Positions 1 to 5,318 of a DNA stretch of 6,395 nt are shown one piece after another (position 1 is the stretch's first letter; each line of letters opens with the position of its first letter). The notes under the pieces were generated by a model. It made no database searches and had not been told where the DNA came from. It was given only the letters and a program-made list of their open reading frames with translations. The stretch is from Candidatus Endomicrobiellum dinenymphae (GTDB lineage Bacteria > Elusimicrobiota > Endomicrobiia > Endomicrobiales > Endomicrobiaceae): positions 144 to 6,538 of the forward strand of contig JAIXNA010000059.1 of the NCBI GenBank assembly GCA_020328135.1, given 5' to 3'. A program made the position numbers and the translations under genes.

Positions 1-243
1 TCTAAAGTCATTATTCAAAGATGTTTAGTTCGTGTAGCAACTTTTTAACCTTTATTCCTAAAATATGACTCTAAATATAAAAACGGAGCGGAAACAGAAC
101 TTGAATTGTATTATAAAATTTGAGTTAGATAAACATTTTACAATATCTCCTTCCGTACGGCGCTTTGCAAATCATCAGCGAGGCAATGTAGAAAATAAAA
201 CGATGCGCTTGTCTTCGGTGCAAGAACTAGAATGAATTTCTAA
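1..243 (+). pseudogene. C-terminal remnant of an OprB-like outer-membrane porin (frameshifted)
   Basis: No intact reading frame is present, but stitched frames give a protein resembling the last beta-strands of a carbohydrate-selective porin (OprB type). Frame 1 (to about 120) reads NGAETELELYYKI. Frame 2 (122-198) reads ELDKHFTISPSV and continues to ENK. Frame 1 resumes at 199 with NDALVFGARTRMNF and a TAA stop at 241-243. The order E-x-ELYY, then a strand ending in xPSV, then a loop, then NDALVFGxRT and a terminal Phe matches how such porins end, as I recall the family. A terminal Phe is typical of BAM-inserted barrels. Two compensating single-base shifts are needed: a gain near 114-121 (A/T run) and a loss near 196-199 (A run). 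Upstream of about 60 the translation is not recognisable. The gene begins outside the window. The family call rests on motif memory; gene decay is inferred, and sequencing error in the two homopolymer runs is the alternative. Confidence 0.5.
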
Positions 244-271
244 AGATGTAGTTTAATAGCAAACAAGAAAG

Positions 272-306
272 CCTCTTAGTTTTTTAAAACCGAGAGGGTT
301 TTTCTT
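272..306 (+). terminator. Rho-independent terminator after the porin remnant
   Basis: The left arm CCTCTT (272-277) pairs with the right arm GAGAGG (292-297), with one T-G pair. After an A/C mismatch the stem continues as GTTT (279-282) with AAAC (287-290) and closes on a four-base loop. A T-rich tract, TTTTTCTT, follows at 299-306. It lies 28 bases after the stop of the porin remnant, where a gene-end terminator should be. This supports a real gene end there and transcriptional separation from the genes to the right. Confidence 0.75.
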
Positions 307-307
307 G

Positions 308-329
308 ACCTTTAAACCCTTAACCTTTA
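308..329. repeat. Imperfect short tandem repeat (ACCTTTA-like, three units)
   Basis: Three adjacent units read ACCTTTA (308-314), AACCCTTA (315-322) and ACCTTTA (323-329). The longer 12-mer TTAACCTTTATT at 320-331 also occurs at 45-56. The units lie between the terminator and the promoter of the phoH remnant. They may be simple AT-rich sequence drift; no function is evident. Confidence 0.35.
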
Positions 330-355
330 TTTTGTCTGACAAGAGTACGAAGAAT

Positions 356-384
356 GTATTGTTGCTGTGAAATTTTAGTATAAT
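356..384 (+). promoter_or_regulatory. Candidate sigma-70-type promoter before the phoH remnant
   Basis: A perfect TATAAT -10 hexamer occupies 379-384, 23 bases before the phoH-remnant start codon. The -35 element is weak: GTATTG at 356-361 has 17-base spacing but matches TTGACA poorly, and TTGTTG at 359-364 is a better match but only 14 bases away. Because the phoH frame is broken and no terminator is visible before 605, this promoter may now mainly transcribe the PHP gene and the genes after it. Confidence 0.5.
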
Positions 385-576
385 GAGAAAGAGAACGGGA
401 GATGCGAATGAAAACATTTTATTCTAGATACGAATGTTTTGCCGCGTGATCCAGATGCAATTTTTTCTTTTCACGATAACAAAGTAGTTATTTCCATGAC
501 AGTTGTTGAAGAGTTGCCCCTTTTTAAAAAATTTAATAATGAAAATGGCATAAAAGCGCCTGTCTTGTTTCAAAAA

Positions 577-599
577 GCGTTGAGTTGTCTTCGGAGATT
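577..599 (+). repeat. 23-base exact direct repeat, copy 1 (phoH remnant end / PHP leader)
   Basis: The bases are identical to 810-832, and identity stops abruptly at both ends (A576 versus G809, C600 versus A833). This copy lies at the 3' end of the phoH remnant and contains the GGAG (593-596) that serves as ribosome binding site for the PHP gene. In the phoH frame it reads ALSCLRR. Confidence 0.9.
593..596 (+). promoter_or_regulatory. Ribosome binding site for the PHP gene
   Basis: GGAG at 593-596 is eight bases before the ATG at 605, a normal spacing. It favours ATG 605 over the TTG at 602, which is one codon upstream. The site is inside copy 1 of the 23-base repeat. Confidence 0.65.
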
Positions 600-604
600 C
601 TTTG

Positions 605-1486
605 ATGGATGGCAGTAAATCAAATAATTTGTATGTTGATATGCATATTCATTCAATTTATTCTGACGGTACGTTTTCCCCAGAAGAAGTTGTTGAATAT
701 GCTTCTAAAGCAAATCTTTCCGCAATAAGTATAACTGACCACGATTGTGTGGATGGCATTGATGAGGCTATACAAGCTGCAGCTAAGATCGGTATTGAGG
801 TCGTTGCGGGCGTTGAGTTGTCTTCGGAGATTATCTTGAATTTTCAAAAAAGCGAAATGCATATTTTGGGATATTTTATAGATTATAAATCTGAAAAATT
901 AAAAGAAGCTTTAGCTGTTTTTAAACAAGCAAGATGTAACAGAGCAATAGAAATATTTGCAAAACTTAAAAAAAACGGCGCCGTGTTAAAAAACGACAGC
1001 TTTGTGAAAAATGCAGGCAATAGCGTAATAGGAAGGTTGCATTTTGCCAAAGCTTTAGTTGAAGAAAAACTTGTAGGAAGTATCCAAGAAGCATTTCAGC
1101 GGTATTTAGCTAACGACAGACCGGCATATGTTTCCAAGTATTCACTTTCAGCTGGCGATGCTATAAAGCTTATTTTAAGCGCAGGCGGCATACCTGTTAT
1201 GGCGCATCCATATTACATCCATTATAGCGATGTAAATATGTTTGAATCTCTTATAAAAGACGGATTGATGGGTATAGAAGCTTGGCACATAAAGCACTCT
1301 GAAAGCGCAGTGAGAAAATTTTTAAGTATTGCGGAATGTTTTAATATTATCGCAACGGGTGGGTCAGATTGCCACGGTCCGTATAAAAAAGAAAAACCTG
1401 TTATGGGCAGAGTGAAAGCGCCTTACTCGGTAATGAAGAATTTAAAGAAAGCAAAGTTAAAATTGGAAATGAAAACGCGAGATTAA
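605..1486 (+). CDS. PHP-domain phosphoesterase, TrpH/RNase AM (YciV) type
   Basis: A 293-residue cytoplasmic protein of the PHP family (COG0613 type), whose characterised members hydrolyse phosphodiester or phosphomonoester bonds. The E. coli relative YciV (TrpH, RNase AM) is a 5'-3' exonuclease acting on RNA ends and on 3',5'-bisphosphonucleotides. The metal-site motifs are all present: DMHIHSIYSDG (H14, H16, D21), ITDHD (H46), GVELS (E71), MHILGYF (H86), MAHP (H201) and GGSDCHG (D255, H257). The family's inserted segment follows H86, with GRLHFAKALV at 143-152. Length matches full-length members, so the gene looks intact. ATG 605 is chosen for its ribosome binding site and because the family starts shortly before DxHxHS. 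The coding sequence overlaps the end of the phoH remnant. It is followed 24 bases later by the DUF2779 gene and is probably co-transcribed with it. The exact substrate cannot be read from sequence. Confidence 0.88.
   Translation: MDGSKSNNLYVDMHIHSIYSDGTFSPEEVVEYASKANLSAISITDHDCVDGIDEAIQAAAKIGIEVVAGVELSSEIILNFQKSEMHILGYFIDYKSEKLKEALAVFKQARCNRAIEIFAKLKKNGAVLKNDSFVKNAGNSVIGRLHFAKALVEEKLVGSIQEAFQRYLANDRPAYVSKYSLSAGDAIKLILSAGGIPVMAHPYYIHYSDVNMFESLIKDGLMGIEAWHIKHSESAVRKFLSIAECFNIIATGGSDCHGPYKKEKPVMGRVKAPYSVMKNLKKAKLKLEMKTRD
810..832 (+). repeat. 23-base exact direct repeat, copy 2 (inside the PHP gene)
   Basis: Second copy of the 577-599 sequence. Here it encodes the conserved PHP motif GVELSSEI (active-site E71), in a different reading frame from copy 1. 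Because it fits the PHP family motif, this copy is more likely the source and copy 1 the derived one. Confidence 0.9.
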
Positions 1487-1510
1487 AAAACAACTTTGTT
1501 GTTTAGAGTT

Positions 1511-2959
1511 ATGAGATATATAAATAAAACGGCTTTTATTAATTACCTAAGCTGTCGTACTTTGGGTTGGATGACAAAAAGAGGCGCGCTTCCAAGATTT
1601 GCCGGACTTAACAACAAGCTTCTTACTCTTGAAGGAAAAAATGTTCATAAAGCATCTCGTCAACTTTTTCCTGATGCTGTAAATGCAAAAATACTTAAGG
1701 CTGATAATCCGGCATTAGACATCGGAGATTTGATTTCAAACACCGACATTAAAACGATTTATGACGCCCAGTTTGTTGCCGGCGGCTTTTCTGTAAAAGC
1801 TGATATATTGCAAAGACTTGAAGATAATTTGTGGCGCTTATTTGAGGTAAAATCAGGAAGCAAATACAAAGTTAGATATGTTAGCGACATGTCGTTTAGC
1901 GCGATGGTTTTAGCCAAATATGGCATAAAGATATGCAAGACGAGCGTTCTTCACTTGTCAAATGATTATCGTTTAGGAATGGATATATCGCGTCTTTTTA
2001 CAGAGCTTGATTGTACTGAAAAAGTTGAACTGAAAGTTCAAGAGTTTTTGTCTCTTTCGGATAAAGCTTTTGAAGATATTGAGTCTGAAAATATGCCTCA
2101 ACCATATTTAAAAAGGACCTGTAAAAATTGTCCTTTGTTTGATGAATGCACTGGCAAAGATGTAAAAAATCATATTTTTGATTTGCCAAGGCTTTCTATA
2201 CTTGCAATGGAAGAATTGATAGCGCTAGGCGCGGATACTATCGATAAAGTTCCTGACGATTTTGAACTTACGGAAATGCAGAAAGTTGTTAAAAACAGCG
2301 TTTTAACAACTACAAATTACGTGTCTGAAAATTTAAAAATAGAAATAGAGAATATAAAGCAGCCGTTTTATTATCTTGATTTTGAATCTGTTACCACAAT
2401 AATGCCTCTCTATCCAAACATAGCTCCTCATACGCAGCTTCTAACGCAGTTTTCGTTAGACAAAACTGATAACTTGGGGAATATTTTGAATCATTACGAA
2501 TATATAGCAGATCCTACAAAAGATTGTCGTCGCGAAATTGCGGAAAAGCTTATAGAATATCTTGGAGAAGATGGCAGCGTTATAACTTATGCAAATTCTG
2601 AACGTATTTCAGTATCAAAACTTTCGATGACGTTTCCTGATTTAAGCGATAAACTTAACAAAATAATTGAAAGAATTGTTGATTTAGAATTGATAGTCAG
2701 AAAAAATTATTACGATATAGATTTCCGCGGTCGTTCATCTATTAAAAAGGTTCTTCCCGCGTTAATCCCTGAAATGAGTTATGCAGGTTTAGAGATCGGA
2801 GAAGGCGGGGATGCCGCCGCGGCTTTTGCTTTTATGGCAATGGGGCTTTATGATAATGCTAGAATAGAAGAAACAAAAAAAAATTTATTAAAGTATTGCG
2901 CGCAAGACACATTGGCGATGGTACGCATACATCAGTTTCTTATTAGCGTCGCGAAATGA
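1511..2959 (+). CDS. DUF2779 protein: Cas4/RecB-like nuclease fused to a DEDD-like exonuclease domain
   Basis: A 482-residue protein of the uncharacterised DUF2779 family. The N-terminal half looks like a Cas4/Dna2-type PD-(D/E)XK nuclease: NKTAFINYLSC (C15), GKNVH (H46), KAD (D98), FEVKS (E112, K114), and a cysteine cluster CKNCPLFDEC (C204, C207, C213). With C15 this makes the four cysteines expected for a 4Fe-4S cluster. The C-terminal half looks like an RNase H-fold DEDD exonuclease: YLDFES (D290, E292), ITYANSERI, and YCAQD (Y462, D466) near the end. The helix after ExK normally carries a Gln (DxxFQ); here the position is Ser (S130). Substrate and role are unknown; single-stranded DNA processing is a guess from the two folds. 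Neither the ATG at 1511 nor the in-frame TTG at 1496 has a clear ribosome binding site; ATG 1511 is chosen because the family begins about ten residues before the first cysteine. Coupling to the PHP gene is plausible. Confidence 0.8.
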   Translation: MRYINKTAFINYLSCRTLGWMTKRGALPRFAGLNNKLLTLEGKNVHKASRQLFPDAVNAKILKADNPALDIGDLISNTDIKTIYDAQFVAGGFSVKADILQRLEDNLWRLFEVKSGSKYKVRYVSDMSFSAMVLAKYGIKICKTSVLHLSNDYRLGMDISRLFTELDCTEKVELKVQEFLSLSDKAFEDIESENMPQPYLKRTCKNCPLFDECTGKDVKNHIFDLPRLSILAMEELIALGADTIDKVPDDFELTEMQKVVKNSVLTTTNYVSENLKIEIENIKQPFYYLDFESVTTIMPLYPNIAPHTQLLTQFSLDKTDNLGNILNHYEYIADPTKDCRREIAEKLIEYLGEDGSVITYANSERISVSKLSMTFPDLSDKLNKIIERIVDLELIVRKNYYDIDFRGRSSIKKVLPALIPEMSYAGLEIGEGGDAAAAFAFMAMGLYDNARIEETKKNLLKYCAQDTLAMVRIHQFLISVAK

Positions 2960-2971
2960 CAAAAATTGTCA
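2957..2971. repeat. Perfect short palindrome at the end of the DUF2779 gene
   Basis: TGACAA-AAA-TTGTCA is a six-base inverted repeat with a three-base centre, overlapping the DUF2779 stop codon (2957-2959). It has no following T tract, so it is not a normal terminator. It could be an operator half-site pair for the sugar genes that begin at 3020, or chance in AT-rich DNA. Confidence 0.4.
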
Positions 2972-3004
2972 AATTTTATACAATCCCCCGCAGACTATGC
3001 TTTT

Positions 3005-3010
3005 AAAGGA
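3005..3010 (+). promoter_or_regulatory. Ribosome binding site for the epimerase gene
   Basis: AAAGGA at 3005-3010 lies nine bases before ATG 3020. It decides against the in-frame TTG at 2966, which would add 18 residues unlike anything before the Rossmann fold and would start inside the palindrome at 2957-2971. Confidence 0.65.
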
Positions 3011-3019
3011 ATACACAAT

Positions 3020-3985
3020 ATGACTGTTTTAGTTACCGGCGCGGCAGGTTTTATTGGCAGTAAAGTTTGCGAGCTGCTTGCTAAAGCAGGTAAAAATGTG
3101 GTAGGTATAGACAATCTCAATGATTACTATGATGCGAGAGTTAAAAAATATAGGTTAGATAATCTTAAAAAAATTAAAAATATTAAATTTTATAAAGCTG
3201 ATATTGAAATTAAAGAAGATATTGAAAAAATAACAAAGAAGTATAAGTTTGAATCAGTAATAAATCTTGCCGCAAGAGCCGGAGTGCGTTATAGTATTGA
3301 AAATCCTTTTATCTATGTTTTTGCAAATACTTTGGGAACTTTAAACCTTCTTGATATTGCAAAAGAAAAGAAAATAAAAAAATTTGTTTTGGCATCAACA
3401 TCTTCTTTGTATGCTGGGCAAAAAATACCTTTCGTGGAAACTCTTGCTGTAAATACTCCGATATCACCTTATGCCGCTTCTAAAAAAGGCGCTGAAGCGA
3501 TGTGTTATTCCTATCATTATTTATATGGGCTTGATGTCAGTATTTTAAGATATTTTACTGTTTACGGTCCCGCAGGAAGACCGGATATGAGCGTAATACG
3601 CTTTATTAAATGGATTGACGAGGGCAACCCCATTGAACTTTTTGGCGACGGTTCCCAGAGCAGAGATTTTACGTACATTGAAGATATAGCAAGAGGGACA
3701 ATAAAATCGTTAAAAAAAACTGGTTTTGAGGTTATTAATCTTGGTGGAAATAAACCTTATAAGCTCAGCTATATGATAAATTTAATAGAAAAAAACTTAA
3801 ATAAAACAGCCAAATACAATTACAGACCGTTCCATAAAGCAGATATAGTCGCTACTTGGGCAAATATTGATAAAGCAAATAAACTTTTGAAATGGTCTCC
3901 AAAAGTTTCTTTGGATCAGGGTATAAAAAAGACAGTTGACTGGTATTTGGAAAATAAATATTGGTTTAAGAATGTTAAGCTTTAA
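3020..3985 (+). CDS. NAD-dependent sugar epimerase, UDP-glucuronate 4-epimerase-like
   Basis: A 321-residue extended short-chain dehydrogenase/reductase of the GalE-like epimerase group. It starts directly with the Rossmann motif VTGAAGFIG (G7, G10, G13). D31 follows, at the position that binds the NAD adenosine ribose. DNLNDYYDAR (31-40) is characteristic of UDP-glucuronate 4-epimerases (CapI type). Next come NLAARAGVR (82-90), STSSLY (126-131) with the catalytic Ser/Thr, YAASK (Y151, K155), RYFTVYGPAGRPDM (177-190) and GDGSQSRDFTYIEDIA (209-224), the usual substrate-binding segment. Length is normal and no key residue is missing. The reaction is inversion at C4 of a UDP-sugar, probably a UDP-uronic acid. 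The next gene, 11 bases away, makes a UDP-N-acetylhexosaminuronate, so the true substrate may be UDP-GlcNAcA, giving UDP-GalNAcA for surface polysaccharide; this is inference from context. Substrate choice cannot be fixed by motif alone. Confidence 0.88.
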   Translation: MTVLVTGAAGFIGSKVCELLAKAGKNVVGIDNLNDYYDARVKKYRLDNLKKIKNIKFYKADIEIKEDIEKITKKYKFESVINLAARAGVRYSIENPFIYVFANTLGTLNLLDIAKEKKIKKFVLASTSSLYAGQKIPFVETLAVNTPISPYAASKKGAEAMCYSYHYLYGLDVSILRYFTVYGPAGRPDMSVIRFIKWIDEGNPIELFGDGSQSRDFTYIEDIARGTIKSLKKTGFEVINLGGNKPYKLSYMINLIEKNLNKTAKYNYRPFHKADIVATWANIDKANKLLKWSPKVSLDQGIKKTVDWYLENKYWFKNVKL

Positions 3986-3996
3986 GCGGAGAGACA

Positions 3997-5298
3997 ATGC
4001 ATAAACGTTTACTAAATAAAATTAACACAAGAATTGCAAAAATAGGCGTTGTTGGGCAGGGGTACGTAGGACTACCGTTATCTGTTGAACTTGCAAAACA
4101 GGGTTTTAACGTTACTGGGTTTGAGGTTGATGAGTTTAAAGTAAGCATGATAAATAAATGTAAATCTTATATCGGCGATGTTGATACAAACGACATGAAA
4201 GAAATTGTATCAAGTAAAAAATTTTCAGCAACTTTGGATTTTAAAAACTTTGTAAAAATGGACGTTATCATTATTTGCGTTCCCACGCCTCTTCGCAAAT
4301 CTAAAGATCCTGATGTTTCTTACATAGTAGAAGCCGTAGCGAACATCAAAAAAACTCTGAGAAAAGGACAACTTATCATTCTTGAGTCGACAACATATCC
4401 GGGCGCTACCAACGAACTGGTTATGCCAATGCTTGAAGAAACAGGCTTAAACGCCGGTGAAGATTTTTTTCTAGCTTTTAGTCCAGAAAGAATTGACCCG
4501 TCAAACAAAAAATTTGGCATAAAAGATACTCCTAAAGTTGTAGGCGGTTTGTGTGAGAAGTGCGCAGATCTTGCCGCGGCTGTTTACGGTTCTTTTACAA
4601 AAGCGCATAAAGTTTCTTCAACACAGACTGCCGAAATGGTAAAACTTTTGGAAAATACTTTTAGAGCTGTAAATATAGCGCTTGTCAACGAGGTTGCGTT
4701 GATGTGCAATAAACTTAACATTAATGTTTGGGAAATTATAGAAGCCGCCGCCACGAAGCCGTTTGGGTTTATGCCTTTTTATCCGGGACCTGGAATTGGA
4801 GGACACTGCATTCCTTTAGATCCACATTATTTATCGTGGAAACTCAAAACGCTAAATTTCTATTCTAGATTTATTGAATTAGCGGGCGAAATGAATTCAA
4901 AAATGCCAGAATATGTTGTTTCAACAATATCAGACGCTCTAAACAAAAAGACTAAGGCCTTAAAAAATTCAAAAGTTTTAGTTTTAGGCGCAGCTTATAA
5001 GAAGGATGTCGCAGATATACGCGAGTCTCCCGCAATTGACGTTATAAATATTTTAATTGAAAAAGGCGTAAAACTATCTTATTACGATCCATATATCCCT
5101 GTGATAAAAAATTGTGGTTGCGGACGAGTTTTATTGTCAATTAAATCTCTTTCGGGATTAAATAAATATGATGCTGTTGTTGTTATTACAGATCATGCAA
5201 ATATTGATTATGAGAGGGTTCTAAAAGAAGCAAAGATTATTGTTGATACGCGAAATGCATTTAGAAATGTTAAGTCGGATAAAATTGTAAGAATATAG
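3997..5298 (+). CDS. Nucleotide-sugar 6-dehydrogenase, UDP-GlcNAc dehydrogenase (WbpA)-like
   Basis: A 433-residue member of the UDP-glucose/GDP-mannose dehydrogenase family, which oxidises the C6 hydroxyl of a nucleotide sugar to a carboxylate in two NAD-dependent steps. The NAD-binding domain has [14 protein letters not shown] (G20, G22, G25), ICVPTPL (93-99) and [10 protein letters not shown] (129-138). The central part has AFSPERIDP (E164), [11 protein letters not shown] (K216, N220) and [11 protein letters not shown] with the catalytic Cys at 271. The C-terminal UDP-binding domain has [17 protein letters not shown] (330-346) and YYDPY (362-366). The LESTTYPG, FSPERxDP and GHCIPxDP patterns fit UDP-GlcNAc/ManNAc dehydrogenases (WbpA, WecC) better than UDP-glucose dehydrogenase; the choice between them is not certain. 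ATG 3997 follows a GGAG (3988-3991) five bases upstream. It sits 11 bases after the epimerase and is almost certainly in the same operon. Its product would feed O-antigen, capsule or another envelope glycan. Confidence 0.9.
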   Translation: MHKRLLNKINTRIAKIGVVGQGYVGLPLSVELAKQGFNVTGFEVDEFKVSMINKCKSYIGDVDTNDMKEIVSSKKFSATLDFKNFVKMDVIIICVPTPLRKSKDPDVSYIVEAVANIKKTLRKGQLIILESTTYPGATNELVMPMLEETGLNAGEDFFLAFSPERIDPSNKKFGIKDTPKVVGGLCEKCADLAAAVYGSFTKAHKVSSTQTAEMVKLLENTFRAVNIALVNEVALMCNKLNINVWEIIEAAATKPFGFMPFYPGPGIGGHCIPLDPHYLSWKLKTLNFYSRFIELAGEMNSKMPEYVVSTISDALNKKTKALKNSKVLVLGAAYKKDVADIRESPAIDVINILIEKGVKLSYYDPYIPVIKNCGCGRVLLSIKSLSGLNKYDAVVVITDHANIDYERVLKEAKIIVDTRNAFRNVKSDKIVRI

Positions 5299-5318
5299 GT
5301 TGGTATGGAGGGGATTTT

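Larger units (their letters stand above)
408..618 (+). pseudogene. phoH/ylaK-type gene remnant: PIN domain only, frameshifted
   Basis: The ATG at 408 has a good ribosome binding site (GGGAG, 397-401, six bases upstream). The frame as read gives only MKTFYSRYECFAA before a stop. Removing one T from the TTTT run at 417-420 restores MKTF-ILDTNVL, then RDPDAIFSFHDNKVVIS, TVVEEL and LFKKF, ending at TAA 616-618 (69 residues). This is the N-terminal PIN domain of PIN-PhoH (YlaK-type) proteins. The PIN acidic residues are the Asp of LDTN and the Glu pair of VVEEL. Family members normally continue into a PhoH ATPase domain, several hundred residues in total; here that domain is absent and the PHP gene starts inside the remnant. 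The family's usual LLHDP is LPRDP here, another sign of drift. Identity of the fragment is strong; decay plus deletion is inferred. Residues after about 57 lie in a 23-base repeat shared with the PHP gene. Confidence 0.8.

Noticed and set aside
65..235. A 56-codon open frame on the + strand starting at ATG 65.
   Set aside because: No ribosome binding site. Its middle is the frameshifted part of the porin remnant, and both ends are explained better by the other frame.
305..333. A second promoter, TTGACC (305-310) with TATTTT (328-333) at 17-base spacing.
   Set aside because: The -35 overlaps the terminator's T tract, the -10 is poor, and a perfect TATAAT lies closer to the gene.
1511..2959. 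Cas4-like features suggesting a CRISPR adaptation locus.
   Set aside because: No repeat-spacer array and no cas1 or cas2 in the window. The C-terminal DUF2779 domain sets this family apart from Cas4.
2966..3019. TTG start adding 18 residues to the epimerase.
   Set aside because: The Rossmann fold begins right at ATG 3020, which has AAAGGA at normal spacing; the extension resembles nothing and starts in a palindrome.
4320..4806. Two - strand open frames (4320-4520 and 4618-4806).
   Set aside because: Both are antisense to the strongly conserved central part of the dehydrogenase, with no motif or ribosome binding site.
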